DNA of 64,000 nt from Candidatus Stoquefichus massiliensis AP9. GTDB lineage: Bacteria; Bacillota_I; Bacilli_A; Erysipelotrichales; Coprobacillaceae. The position numbers were made by a program, and so were the translations under genes. The notes under the pieces were generated by a model. That model was not told the origin of the DNA and made no database searches. It was given only the letters and a program-made list of their open reading frames with translations. Of the stretch, positions 48,984-59,290 are shown in pieces. Location: NCBI RefSeq assembly GCF_000455285.1, contig NZ_HG005284.1, forward strand, positions 51,527-115,526. Direction: 5' to 3'. Each line of letters opens with the position of its first letter. The first letter of the stretch is position 1.

Positions 48984-49005
48984 TAAAAAAGTGCTCATAA
49001 GAGCA

Positions 49006-49007
<2 letters not shown>
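48984..49007 (-). terminator. Terminator of GH1 paralogue 3
   Basis: Perfect seven-base arms AGTGCTC/GAGCACT with a four-base loop and a six-base T-run on the minus strand. Confidence 0.9.
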
Positions 49008-50487
<1,480 letters not shown>

Positions 50488-50541
50488 TTATCTTTATTTT
50501 TCATGATAAGAAAAATATTTTTAAATTATGAAAAAACAAAT

Positions 50542-50913
50542 TTATTTATCTCTATCTATCAAACTTTCTTCATGAAACAAACCACATTGTTCAATATAAA
50601 ACTTACCCCAATTTTCCATAGCTTGCATGACTGGTACAAAACTTTTTCCTAACTCAGTTAAATTATATTCTACTCTTAGAAGAACTTCATTATAACAATG
50701 TCTTGTAACTAAGTTATCTTTTTGTAATTCTTTAAGATGCTGTGTCAGCATTTTCTAAGTTAATTGTGAATCTTCAAATGCTTCTTTCAAACGTGAATAA
50801 CGCATTGTTCCATACTGATTCAGAAACCAGATAATTGATCATCTCCATTTCCCCAAAATAATTCTTTGTGTTAATAGTAATGGACATCCTTCTTCCTATT
50901 CATTGTAATCCAT
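50542..50913 (-). pseudogene. HxlR-family regulator with three in-frame stops
   Basis: From ATG 50913 (GGAGAG upstream) one unshifted frame spells an HxlR winged-helix regulator: GCPLLLTQRIILGKW, then SIIWFLNQYGTMRYSRLKEAF, then KMLTQHLKELQKDNLVTR and YNLTELGKSFVPVMQAM. It is interrupted by TAG at codon 6, TGA after GKWR and TAG before KML. Each stop is one base from a plausible sense codon. The remaining 69-codon frame lacks the recognition helix. It is divergent from a decayed aldo-keto reductase, a frequent regulator-target pair. Confidence 0.85.
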
Positions 50914-50982
50914 AAAATCACTCTCCAATTTATACTTTAAAGTGCCATCTTGTACTTTTTTTATTCTCTCTTATAATGGGAT

Positions 50983-51749
50983 ATGAAAGCGAAGTATACA
51001 ATGAAAAAGATAACTATTGGAAAACGGTTAAAAACAAGAAAAATAAGGGGACAAATTATTATTGCAACAAAAGTTGGTGCTCGTCCTCAGAATTTATCAC
51101 AAAATGATTTTTCAAATATGGAAGGATTATCTAAGAAAACAATTAAAAATCTGTTCAAACATCACTACAAAATCTTCAAACTGATTATATTGATCTTCTT
51201 TATTTACATTTAGATGATTTTTCAATACTACGATTTGAAGTTATGCAAACACTTAATGATTTAGTAGATCAGAGATTAATTAAAGAAATAAATAGACTGT
51301 AGCCATTTTTTATGCATGATGGATTGAAAGTGCCAGAAAGATATGTGCCGAAAATAATGTTCATTTCTTTAGTGCTATTCAACAAAGATATAGTTACCTA
51401 ACACCTACTACTGATGCCAATTCCTATCCTCAAGTAGCTATGAATCAAGATTTACATGAATATCTTCATCACTATCGTGAGCTGACACTAGTTGCTTATT
51501 CTCCTTTATTAAAAGAACAATACAATAAAGATGTAATAGAGAAAAAAAGAATATCAGACTCAAATAAATAAAGAACGTTTAGCATATTTGAAAACACAAA
51601 TTATTGATCCTAATATATGGGTTATTGATTATATTGTCCATTCTTTTACAAAATCAATTGCTTTATTAACAACATCAAACCAACAACATTTAGAACAAAT
51701 AATGAAAGCTTTTAAGTCAGAAAAAGTAAGTTCAAAGAGTAAACTTTGA
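50983..51749 (+). pseudogene. Aldo/keto reductase, decayed
   Basis: Several plus-strand frames give pieces of an aldo/keto reductase: IIIATKVGARPQNLSQNDF, a YIDLLYLHLDDFS-type segment, FSAIQQRYSYLTPTTDANS, ELTLVAYSPLLKEQYNKD, and IDYIVHSFTKSIALLTTSN up to the stop at 51749. The N-terminal barrel strands with the catalytic Asp/Tyr are absent and there are at least two or three frame changes. It no longer encodes an enzyme. Confidence 0.82.
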
Positions 51750-51760
51750 TCTTACTTTTT
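51721..51760. terminator. Bidirectional terminator
   Basis: Arms AAAAAGTAAG/CTTACTTTTT extended inward by TTCAAAG/CTTTGA. It overlaps the end of the reductase relic and the stop of the ChbG-type gene. Confidence 0.88.
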
Positions 51761-52483
51761 CATTACAGTATCCCAACCAACAAGCTGATATCCTAAATCT
51801 TGATAAACCTTTTGAAATTCTTTTGATGTTACTAATGCATAGTCTCTCATTCTTTCCATATTCAATTGACTGATTTTCATGATTTCCTGATTTACAAAGC
51901 CCACATGACAAGGCATTTCAATTAAATCTGTCGTTAAATAAGATTTAAATTTTGATAATTCAGGTTGCATAAAATATGCTTGATTCAAAGCATATTCATA
52001 CGAATAGCCCTCTTCCTCTCTTTCTAATCGCATTGGTAATTGATACGTAGTAAACAGATGTTTTGCTAGTGCAGGATAATGCTTATAAAAATCATACTGA
52101 TGATGATAATTAATATGCCCTGGTTTTTGACCTGTCAATTTTTCAAATAAAGCAATTTGACTATCAAACTCTAATATCAGTTCATCAACATTTGCTTGAT
52201 GAGTTTCCCACCAGTCACTCTTATGAAAACATCCAGATTCATCAACTAAGGAAGGAATGTCTTGGATCTTTGATATCGGATAGCCAAGTGTTATATTCAC
52301 ATGAATACCAACACAATGAATCTGATAATGTTTCATAAGTTCTATTGCTTCTTGACTATGAGGGGCATTCACAATTAGACTTATAGATGATATAGAATGC
52401 TGAAGATAAGCATCAAGAATACCATAATTAATACCAGCCGTTAACCCAAAGTCATCAGCATTTAAAATTAATCTTTTATTCAT
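51752..52483 (-). CDS. chbG: ChbG/YdjC-family carbohydrate deacetylase
   Basis: A 243-residue deacetylase with the metal-binding start LILNADDFGLTAGIN (Asp pair), the His in GIHVNITLG, the HINYHHQYDFY segment (HxxxH type), and EMPCHVGF near the C-terminus. ChbG removes an acetyl group from N,N'-diacetylchitobiose-6-phosphate or related PTS products. Its start overlaps the PTS EIIC stop by four bases, supporting a chitooligosaccharide- or cellobiose-type pathway. Confidence 0.9.
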   Translation of the reverse strand: MNKRLILNADDFGLTAGINYGILDAYLQHSISSISLIVNAPHSQEAIELMKHYQIHCVGIHVNITLGYPISKIQDIPSLVDESGCFHKSDWWETHQANVDELILEFDSQIALFEKLTGQKPGHINYHHQYDFYKHYPALAKHLFTTYQLPMRLEREEEGYSYEYALNQAYFMQPELSKFKSYLTTDLIEMPCHVGFVNQEIMKISQLNMERMRDYALVTSKEFQKVYQDLGYQLVGWDTVMKK

Positions 52484-53751
52484 TTCTGTCCTTCCAATTC
52501 ATTTTCTTTTTCAACCAAGGTTTTGTCATACATCTTATAAAATGGTAAGAATAAGATAATCCCTAATGGAATAGCTAGAGCTTGCCATAGAGCAACCATC
52601 CAATTTCCCTGAACTAAGCCATAAAGAATAACTGGCACTTGCATTGAAACCTGAGCACCTGATAAAGGTGTCACAATGCCACTTACAAAACCAAAATAGA
52701 AGAATAAGTTTGTAACGATTGGTACCAATATAACGGTTGGAATAAACATATATGGATTTAAAACATTAGGAACACCAAAGACAATAGGTTCACCTATATT
52801 AAATAAAGCTGCTGGTGTTGCAATCTTACCAATTTGTTTTAATTGTTTAGACTTACAGAAGAAGAGCATAATAATACAACAACAAATTGTTGATTGTCCA
52901 ACAACTGTCATTAAACTCATACCAATCGGATTTGTCGTCTCACCAGCCATTCTTGCCATATCAATTCCTAAGAAAATTGGCATCATAACTCCCATAACAA
53001 CATTAAAGCCATGAATTCCAAACCACCATAATAATTGGATTAATACAGTAGCAATTAAATATCCCCAAATAGATCCACCTAAAGCTGTTAAAGGTGTTTG
53101 TAAATAATGATAAATCAATTCATGAATATTCCCAAATGATGTTAAACTCAATGCATAAGCAACAATCCCACAAACACCTGCACAAATAAATCCAGGAATT
53201 AAAGATGCAAATGATTGTTCAACATAAGGAGGAACACCATCAGGCATATGAATTGTCCAACCTTTTTTCTCAAATAAACAATAAACTTTGGCAACAATGA
53301 TTGCTGTTAACATAGCAACAAATAATCCTTTACTCCCTAACCATCCAAAACTATAAGCCAAGTCACCTTCAGCAAATAATGCACCTTTAATATCAGTGAC
53401 ATATGGTGTTAAAACCAAAAAGCAGATCAATGCAATAATTCCTGTTGATAACCCATCACAATTTTCATTTTGAGCGTAACTATATGCAATCGCAAACACT
53501 GCATACAAAGCAAATAATCCCATTGTGACATTATAAGGAATTAAAATATAGTTTCCAATTCCTGAACTGGTTAACCAATCAGTCCAAGCTGTAATTGGAA
53601 AATTAGCAATTAAATAAAATAGTGAACTTAAAATCGTTACAGGCAAAATTCGCATAAATCCTTTGGCAATTCCTTGTAATGATTTGTTTGCTGATACCCA
53701 CGAAGATATCGGCATCAAAACTTTTTCTAATACATTTGTTAAAGTTTCCAT
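52480..53751 (-). CDS. celB: PTS EIIC, lactose/cellobiose family
   Basis: A 423-residue permease with about ten helices and the family GEPIVFGVPNVLNPYMFIP motif (the GxPE-like sugar site). It imports and, with EIIA/EIIB, phosphorylates beta-linked disaccharides. No EIIA or EIIB gene lies nearby, so it must borrow them. GAGGGAGAG precedes the ATG. A palindrome TGGAAT-N2-ATTCCA lies about 40 bases upstream of the start. Confidence 0.92.
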   Translation of the reverse strand: METLTNVLEKVLMPISSWVSANKSLQGIAKGFMRILPVTILSSLFYLIANFPITAWTDWLTSSGIGNYILIPYNVTMGLFALYAVFAIAYSYAQNENCDGLSTGIIALICFLVLTPYVTDIKGALFAEGDLAYSFGWLGSKGLFVAMLTAIIVAKVYCLFEKKGWTIHMPDGVPPYVEQSFASLIPGFICAGVCGIVAYALSLTSFGNIHELIYHYLQTPLTALGGSIWGYLIATVLIQLLWWFGIHGFNVVMGVMMPIFLGIDMARMAGETTNPIGMSLMTVVGQSTICCCIIMLFFCKSKQLKQIGKIATPAALFNIGEPIVFGVPNVLNPYMFIPTVILVPIVTNLFFYFGFVSGIVTPLSGAQVSMQVPVILYGLVQGNWMVALWQALAIPLGIILFLPFYKMYDKTLVEKENELEGQK

Positions 53752-53792
53752 TTTCTCTCCCTCTTTATTTTTTCCTTTTTATATTTTGTATT

Positions 53793-53806
53793 TGGAATTC
53801 ATTCCA
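53793..53806. promoter_or_regulatory. Palindromic operator upstream of the EIIC-chbG operon
   Basis: TGGAAT-TC-ATTCCA, a perfect 14-base palindrome with a two-base centre. A near-identical site lies upstream of the esterase gene at 54757, so one unseen regulator may control both units. Confidence 0.55.
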
Positions 53807-53842
53807 TATTAAACTAAATTTTTATACCAACTTCCATTGGTA

Positions 53843-54700
53843 TTAACGTAAACATTTTTCTATAAATTGATATACTTTTGCTATATTCTCTGGTGTACTA
53901 AATAACAAATCACCATGATCTGCATTTTCAATGATTTCATATTGAATATTTTGAATGCCACATTCTTTGGCCTTTTTTACAAAATCTTCTGACTGTTGAT
54001 AGGGGACTATTCTATCAATTCGCCCATGCTGAATGAACATAGGACATACATTTATATGCAAATATGTTTCTGGATTGGCTTTTTGAACGCAGTCACTATT
54101 TTGAGTAATAGGTCCACCGATAAATAATGATTCAGGTGACTGTTCATCATCATGATCTGGATAATCTTTCAACAATCCTGACTCTTTTAACTGATCATCC
54201 ATATTTGCAAAATTCACTGGTGGAAACCATGCTATTAAACCTTGAATTTTAGTATCCGTTGTACTTGAATACTCATCGTCAAACATATCATAACAATCAA
54301 TCAGTCCAGCCATCAAACTAAAGTATCCACCAGCACTACCACCCCAAACAACAATCTTATCTTTGTTTAAATGATACTCATCAGCATGATCTTTTATAAA
54401 ACGAATGGCTTGTTTGATATCTTTGACTGGTTCTGGAAATTGTGCCTCACCACTTAAACGATAATTCACACCAATCACTGCATAGCCTTTGTCTAATCCA
54501 TGTAGCATATCTAAAATCATTTCTTCATCACGTTTATCACACTTTTTAAATGCACCACCATGAATAGAAACAATGACTGGAAATGGTCCATTCCCTTCTG
54601 GTAGAAAGATATCCATCTTGCATGTTGACGATACTGGGCTATACTGAACATCAAAGTTCCCTTGATATTTTGTTACATCAATTTGCTTTCTTTCTCTCAT
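53843..54700 (-). CDS. Alpha/beta hydrolase, acetylesterase-like
   Basis: A 285-residue esterase with the oxyanion HGGAF (about 47-51), the nucleophile Ser in WGGSAGGYFSL, the catalytic Asp in GRIDRIVP and His in NADHGDLLF. There is no signal peptide, so it acts in the cytoplasm. This group (DAP/acetyl-xylan-esterase-like) removes acetyl or other acyl groups from sugars. The shared operator with the EIIC-chbG operon suggests it trims acetylated oligosaccharides. A promoter TTGATT-N17-TATACT ends about 20 bases before the ATG. Confidence 0.85.
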   Translation of the reverse strand: MRERKQIDVTKYQGNFDVQYSPVSSTCKMDIFLPEGNGPFPVIVSIHGGAFKKCDKRDEEMILDMLHGLDKGYAVIGVNYRLSGEAQFPEPVKDIKQAIRFIKDHADEYHLNKDKIVVWGGSAGGYFSLMAGLIDCYDMFDDEYSSTTDTKIQGLIAWFPPVNFANMDDQLKESGLLKDYPDHDDEQSPESLFIGGPITQNSDCVQKANPETYLHINVCPMFIQHGRIDRIVPYQQSEDFVKKAKECGIQNIQYEIIENADHGDLLFSTPENIAKVYQFIEKCLR

Positions 54701-54719
54701 CTTCTCACCTCACATTTAT

Positions 54720-54770
54720 AGTATAATACAATAAATTCCATAAATCAAGTTATTTTCGGAATTTATTCCA
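54720..54770 (-). promoter_or_regulatory. Esterase promoter with upstream palindrome
   Basis: Minus strand TTGATT (54743-54748), 17-base spacer, TATACT (54720-54725). Just upstream at 54757-54770 lies CGGAAT-TT-ATTCCA, matching 12 of 14 positions to the palindrome before EIIC when read on the minus strand. Confidence 0.6.
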
Positions 54771-54850
54771 TTTCGTTTCTTTGGCGATACTTTATTCCAC
54801 TTTCATAGTTCTTATTAGCAAATCCGCTATAAATATAAAGTTTTCTCTGT

Positions 54851-54858
54851 GCTATAAT
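54851..54858 (+). promoter_or_regulatory. Extended -10 promoter of the leader/toxin transcript
   Basis: TGCTATAAT (TG-N-TATAAT) with no good -35. It would start a transcript near 54865 that covers the structured leader and the 35-residue toxin-like frame. Confidence 0.6.
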
Positions 54859-54865
54859 AGTATCA

Positions 54866-54974
54866 TGAAATAATCATAACGGTAGGTATGCTTTGGTCGA
54901 AAGGCCAGAGATCATAAACTCTGTTGAAATAGATATCTCATAAGAGAAATTTGAAGCAACGGATGTGGTGAGAC
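54866..54974 (+). ncRNA. Structured 5' leader of the holin-like toxin gene
   Basis: About 110 nt between the promoter and the small frame. The first element is an 8-bp stem (CTTTGGTC/GGCCAGAG) capped by a GAAA tetraloop at 54891-54910. A second possible hairpin pairs AGAGAT with ATCTC (54907-54940). Type I toxin mRNAs commonly have folded leaders that limit translation. I see no match to a riboswitch I know and cannot place the expected antisense antitoxin. Confidence 0.45.
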
Positions 54975-55082
54975 ATGAGCGATTATGAAATGTTCTCATT
55001 AGTGATAGCTCTTATCGCAATTATTGTGAAGCTACTTCTTGACAAGGAATACAGTTTACTTAGGAAAGGAAAACTTTGGTAG
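54975..55082 (+). CDS. Putative holin-like small membrane toxin (35 aa)
   Basis: A 35-codon gene starting ATG at 54975 (GTGGTGAGAC upstream) and ending TAG at 55082. The peptide begins MSDYEMFSLVIALIAIIVKL and continues LLDKEYSLLRKGKLW. A polar start, one helix of about 15-17 residues and a basic tail match the putative holin-like toxin (Hol_Tox/TxpA-BsrE-type) family. These are type I toxins that depolarise the producer's membrane and are held down by an antisense RNA. It is too short for usual gene calling and sits alone in the 54701-55114 gap. Confidence 0.7.
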   Translation: MSDYEMFSLVIALIAIIVKLLLDKEYSLLRKGKLW

Positions 55083-55114
55083 TTATTTCAACTATTACAA
55101 ATCCAAGGCATAAC

Positions 55115-55435
55115 CTATAAATTTTGTATATCTTTTTTTACCCATGTGAGTATTTTCTGCATTTCTTCAGGAGTAATATCATCTAAATGAACTCCACATA
55201 CACATGTGACAACACATTCATATTTTAATACAGCAGCTTTGACATACATTGTTGCTACAATATCATCTTTATGTCCAAGTTGATTCCATGTATTGAATGT
55301 GACATGAATTTGATCATCTCTAACATATGGTTGTCCTATTACAACACTTCCAATATGCCCATTTTCATTTCGAATATGAATGACTAAATCTTTACCCATC
55401 CATTTCATTGTTCTTTTGATAAAAATCTCTCTCAT
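55115..55435 (-). CDS. LpdD-like prenylated-FMN chaperone / decarboxylase subunit D
   Basis: A 106-residue protein fitting the LpdD/BsdD-type family: a start IKRTMKWMGKDLVIHIRNEN, then HIGSVVIGQP, the central LGHKDDIVATMY, and the end CGVHLDDITPEEMQKIL. Such proteins hand prenylated FMN, made by UbiX, to the UbiD decarboxylase. UbiX and UbiD genes lie 1-4 kb away on the same strand. It is divergent from the LysR regulator with one shared box between them. AAAGGAAA precedes the ATG. Confidence 0.75.
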   Translation of the reverse strand: MREIFIKRTMKWMGKDLVIHIRNENGHIGSVVIGQPYVRDDQIHVTFNTWNQLGHKDDIVATMYVKAAVLKYECVVTCVCGVHLDDITPEEMQKILTWVKKDIQNL

Positions 55436-55471
55436 CGTTCATTTCCTTTCTTTTAAAACTATGGTATACTA

Positions 55472-55484
55472 TTCCATATCAGAA
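55472..55484. promoter_or_regulatory. LysR-type box between lpdD-like and lysR genes
   Basis: TTCCATATCAGAA fits the T-N11-A dyad of LysR regulators (TTCC-N5-aGAA, one arm imperfect). A perfect version, TTCC-N5-GGAA, lies upstream of the ubiD operon at 59297-59309. Confidence 0.55.
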
Positions 55485-55496
55485 TAGGTGGTACTT

Positions 55497-56390
55497 ATGA
55501 CAATTGATCAATTACAATACTTTTATGCAGTGAGTGTACATAAAACATTTTCATTGGCTGCATTAGAAATGAATATTACACAGTCTGCATTATCAAAACA
55601 AATTGCAAAATTAGAACAAGAATTAGGTGTCTTCTTATTTGATAGAAGTCATCGCCAAATTACTTTAACATATGTTGGTGAACAACTTTTAAAAGATACA
55701 AAAAACATCTTAAAAGATTATGAAAAGATGACTGAACATCTACAAACTATAAAAGAAGAAAATAGAAATACAATTAGAATTGCAATGCTGCCCATTTTTT
55801 CACAATATGATTTAGCACATAAATTAAGTGATTTTTCTCAAAATCATCCTCATATTCATCTTATAATTGATGAAATTGAAGAGCGTGATCTTCATCATAA
55901 ACTTGATTTTCATGATTATGATATTTATATTTTAAGAGGAGACTATGAAGAACTGCATTCTTTTCATAAGATACTGCTTTACGAAGATCAATTGGTTGCT
56001 GTTGTGTCTCAGTATCATTCTCTTTCTCATTTTAAAGAAATATCTATTGATCAATTAAAAGATGAAAAAATTTTGCTGCCACCAAAATATACAACAATCT
56101 CAAATCTAGCGATTGAAGCATGTCATCAAGCAAGTTTTAATCCACAAATTGCTAGACATGGTCGTTTAGAAACGATTTTAAGTGCAGCCAGTGAAAATGA
56201 AGGTATTGGATTGGTCATGAAAAAATCATTACATATCTTTCATCTTAAAAACGTTCATATATTATCATTTAAAGAAAACATTCAAGGTAATGTTCATCTT
56301 TACTACTCAATAGATTTGATTCATAAAGATGCCATATTAGAGTTTGTGAAAACAATTCAACCCATTCAATATCAAGAGAGCAGCCATTAA
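55497..56390 (+). CDS. LysR-family transcriptional regulator
   Basis: A 297-residue regulator with an N-terminal winged helix (MTIDQLQYFYAVSVHKTFSLAA, ITQSALSKQIAKLEQELGVFLF) and a periplasmic-binding-like effector domain (about 90-295). It probably senses an aromatic acid and activates the decarboxylase genes. The ATG at 55497 follows AGGTGG; the GTG at 55488 lies inside it. It is divergent from the LpdD-like gene and convergent with ubiX. Confidence 0.93.
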   Translation: MTIDQLQYFYAVSVHKTFSLAALEMNITQSALSKQIAKLEQELGVFLFDRSHRQITLTYVGEQLLKDTKNILKDYEKMTEHLQTIKEENRNTIRIAMLPIFSQYDLAHKLSDFSQNHPHIHLIIDEIEERDLHHKLDFHDYDIYILRGDYEELHSFHKILLYEDQLVAVVSQYHSLSHFKEISIDQLKDEKILLPPKYTTISNLAIEACHQASFNPQIARHGRLETILSAASENEGIGLVMKKSLHIFHLKNVHILSFKENIQGNVHLYYSIDLIHKDAILEFVKTIQPIQYQESSH

Positions 56391-56405
56391 GACTGCTCTT
56401 TTTAT
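56377..56405. terminator. Terminator between lysR and ubiX
   Basis: Perfect seven-base arms AGAGCAG/CTGCTCT with a nine-base loop and T-tail on the plus strand; the stem starts inside the last lysR codons. Confidence 0.85.
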
Positions 56406-56962
56406 TGCCAACGTTTAAAGTTTTTCACATCAAGATGAAATTGAGCCAATATTTTACCAATCAAATGTGTTTCCATATCTTCAATTGTTCGAGGTAAATT
56501 ATAGTATGTTAACATGGGTGGCATAATCATAATATTAGATATTTTAGATAAATAAGCTAAATTATCTAAGTGAATTGATGACAAAGGTGATTCTCTTGTT
56601 ACTAAAATTAATTTTCTTTGTTCTTTGATCATCACATCGCAGGCTCTTAATAATAAATTATCAGAATATCCATGAGCAATTCCTGCAACTGTCTTCATAG
56701 CACAAGGAATCACAATCATGCCATCCGTCTCAAACGTTCCACTCGCAATACTTGCACCAATATTATTATTATCATATACAACATCAGCTAAATTTTTCAC
56801 TTCTTCTATTGTCATATTTGTTTCTTGAAGAATAGTCATTTCTGCCCCACGACTTATCACCAAATGTATTTCCACATTCTCTTGTTCTTGCAATATCTTT
56901 AATAAACGAATCACTAGCGGCATCCCACTCGCCCCACTAATACCTACAACAATTTTTTTCAT
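56402..56962 (-). CDS. ubiX: UbiX-family flavin prenyltransferase
   Basis: A 186-residue flavoprotein with the UbiX signature VGISGASGMPLVIRLL at the start, SIASGTFETDGMIVIPCAMKT and NLLLRACDVMIKEQRKLILVTRESPLS. It attaches a dimethylallyl group to FMN to make the prenylated-FMN cofactor of UbiD enzymes. It is the last gene of the ubiD-DUF554-ubiX operon. Confidence 0.95.
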   Translation of the reverse strand: MKKIVVGISGASGMPLVIRLLKILQEQENVEIHLVISRGAEMTILQETNMTIEEVKNLADVVYDNNNIGASIASGTFETDGMIVIPCAMKTVAGIAHGYSDNLLLRACDVMIKEQRKLILVTRESPLSSIHLDNLAYLSKISNIMIMPPMLTYYNLPRTIEDMETHLIGKILAQFHLDVKNFKRWQ

Positions 56963-56963
56963 A

Positions 56964-57689
56964 CTAAACCAAAGCCATAATATAAGTCATCCAAATATAA
57001 CTTAATGGCATAACAATAACCATGGCAGGAATCATATCAGCAATTGGAAAATTCTTGACTTTAATCATTCTAAATCCTGTTGCTAACATCAAAAATCCTC
57101 CACAAGCTTTAAAATCAGCTATCATATCAGGCGTTGTTAATGGAAAAATAAGACCTGCACATAAAAATAATACAAAGAAGATTAAGAATTGTGGAACTGA
57201 AATAATCGAAACAACATATCCTAAATGACATGCAAAGATGGCTGCTGTAAAGAAATCAAGAATTGATTTAGAAATAAGAATAGAGTTATCTCCTGTCATT
57301 CCTGATGTTAACGAACCATAGATTCCAGTACCACTAGCACAAAATAAAACAATAATTGTCACAAGTTGAGTTAAGAATTCATCTTCACTTAACTCAGAAC
57401 TATTTTTAAATATTTTAGCAATTGGCTTTTGCATAAGGGCTGCACCCTTATTAATCCAATCACCTAAATGAAGTGCTAATCCAATAGCTGTCCCAATAAT
57501 AATCGCAAAAATAACTGCTGGCATATTTTTCATCAGTCCAATTGTGCTAATTCCCATCCCCATTGAACATACACCAAAAATAAGATTAATTTCTGTTTTA
57601 AATTTTGGACTTAACTTATGTCCAACTAATGCTCCTGCAATACCCCCAAACAAAACAGAAGCAGCATTTATTATAACTCCTATAGGCAT
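56964..57689 (-). CDS. DUF554 membrane protein
   Basis: A 241-residue protein with seven or so helices and DUF554/YqgA motifs: NAASVLFGGIAGALVGHKL at the start, GVCSMGMGISTIGLM, and LFCASGTGIYGSLTSGMTGD. Function in the family is not established. Being placed between ubiD and ubiX with one- or two-base gaps, it may move the aromatic acid substrate or its decarboxylated product across the membrane. Confidence 0.9.
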   Translation of the reverse strand: MPIGVIINAASVLFGGIAGALVGHKLSPKFKTEINLIFGVCSMGMGISTIGLMKNMPAVIFAIIIGTAIGLALHLGDWINKGAALMQKPIAKIFKNSSELSEDEFLTQLVTIIVLFCASGTGIYGSLTSGMTGDNSILISKSILDFFTAAIFACHLGYVVSIISVPQFLIFFVLFLCAGLIFPLTTPDMIADFKACGGFLMLATGFRMIKVKNFPIADMIPAMVIVMPLSYIWMTYIMALV

Positions 57690-57691
57690 GA

Positions 57692-59185
57692 TTATTCCCC
57701 TTTCTTCTTAAACATATCTGGCAACCAGTTTGCTGGATCAACATCCATAAACTGTGCTCTTTCAAAACGATTCTTTTTATCAAAAGGAACAGTACAATCA
57801 AAAATAGCTTTGCAAGCAACACCACGTGCTCTAATATGTGATGAATATTCAGGTTGATTTGATGGATCTAATGGATGACATTGAACCCCAGGAATTGGAA
57901 TCATATCTATATCAGCTTGGAAACGTGTTGTCATTGCCCACATCACATCTTTCATATCAAATGGATCAACATCTTCATCAACTAAGAAGACATGTTTTAA
58001 TTCTGCAAAAGCACTAAAAGCAAGTAATGCAGCTTGTCTTTGACGACCTTCATCTGAAGGAACAGACTTCTTAAATTGCATAACTGCGATATACTTTCCA
58101 CCACCACTTGAAGCACAATAAACATTTAATAATTTTCCTGGCATTGCTTTATCTACCATTGTTAAAATACTTGCTTCAGTTGGAATCCCTGCCATCGAAA
58201 CATGTTCTTCACTTGGTCCAATACATGTTTGCATAATTGGATTTTTTCTTGTTGTAACAGCTTTTACTTTAATAATTGGTAATTCTGGATTAGCCGGTCC
58301 ACAATATCCAGGAAATTCTGGCATCGCTTTGCCAGTATTCGAATTGATATCTTCACGAATACGTTTGCCTGGCAATATCTCTCCTTCAATAACATATTCA
58401 GCATTCGCAATCGCTCTTTCATTGATTGTTAAACATTGAACAAGTTCAACAGGTTCATTTCTAATGGCTCCGGCAGCTTGTAATTCATCATAACCCAAAG
58501 GAGTTGTAGGCGCTTCAAAACATGATGCTATTTCAATAGCTGGATCAACACCAATACTAATGGAAATCGGTAAAGCTTCTCCTTTGACTTCTGCTAATTC
58601 TCTAAAGTAACCAATATGACGTGCTCCTGGTTGTAAGAAAATAGAAATTTCATCTTTTGATTGGAAACACATACGATGAATGGTTACATCTGATTCTTTT
58701 GTATCAGGATTTGATGCATAACACATTCCTAAAGTAATATATGGTCCAGCATCTTCTAATGTATTGGTTGGAGCTGGAACTAACTTTCTAATATCAAATC
58801 CTTCATCAGTTGCATAATATGTAACTTCCTGACATTTTGCTTGTTCATGAGGAAGCACAATAGGTTTAATTGGATTATTCACTGAATCTTTTAATAAGAA
58901 ACCTAATTTTTCAGGTTCACAATCTAATAAATAACCTACACGCTTACGACTAGCAAGTAATCCAATTGCTACTCTCGCACCTGGATGTCCTTTCACATTA
59001 TTAAATATCATTGCTGGTCCTTCTTGTGTTGGTCTCATTACTGTTCCACCTGCTCCAACATGACGATATACGCCTGAAAGTTCACCCATTGGATCAACTT
59101 CTACATCAGTTTCTACTAATTGTCCATCAATAGATTGTAATAATTCTATTGCTGAACGTAAATCTTTTACTTTGTTTTTTGTCAT
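57692..59185 (-). CDS. UbiD-family prenyl-FMN-dependent decarboxylase
   Basis: A 497-residue (de)carboxylase of the UbiD family, of the LpdC/BsdC hydroxyarylic acid type. It starts DLRSAIELLQSIDGQLVETDVEVDPMGELSGVY (split) and carries NNVKGHPGARVAIGLLASRKR, EIASCFEAPTTPLGYDELQ, the catalytic E-x-R region EYVIEGEILPGKR, and the metal/prFMN loop LVDEDVDPFD. Substrate is likely a phenolic acid such as gallate, protocatechuate or 4-hydroxybenzoate. A perfect palindrome lies about 105 bases upstream. Confidence 0.92.
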   Translation of the reverse strand: MTKNKVKDLRSAIELLQSIDGQLVETDVEVDPMGELSGVYRHVGAGGTVMRPTQEGPAMIFNNVKGHPGARVAIGLLASRKRVGYLLDCEPEKLGFLLKDSVNNPIKPIVLPHEQAKCQEVTYYATDEGFDIRKLVPAPTNTLEDAGPYITLGMCYASNPDTKESDVTIHRMCFQSKDEISIFLQPGARHIGYFRELAEVKGEALPISISIGVDPAIEIASCFEAPTTPLGYDELQAAGAIRNEPVELVQCLTINERAIANAEYVIEGEILPGKRIREDINSNTGKAMPEFPGYCGPANPELPIIKVKAVTTRKNPIMQTCIGPSEEHVSMAGIPTEASILTMVDKAMPGKLLNVYCASSGGGKYIAVMQFKKSVPSDEGRQRQAALLAFSAFAELKHVFLVDEDVDPFDMKDVMWAMTTRFQADIDMIPIPGVQCHPLDPSNQPEYSSHIRARGVACKAIFDCTVPFDKKNRFERAQFMDVDPANWLPDMFKKKGE

Positions 59186-59290
59186 TCTTCTCTCTCCTTT
59201 TTATGTAAGTTGGTACAACTCTGTTTTCCCCTCTTTGACCAAACCATCTTAACACATAAAAAGATTGTCAAACAATTCTTCTTTTGTAAG

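Noticed and set aside
51721..51760. Inverted repeat as a recombination or attachment site
   Set aside because: It sits between convergent gene ends and has the stem plus T-run of a bidirectional terminator.
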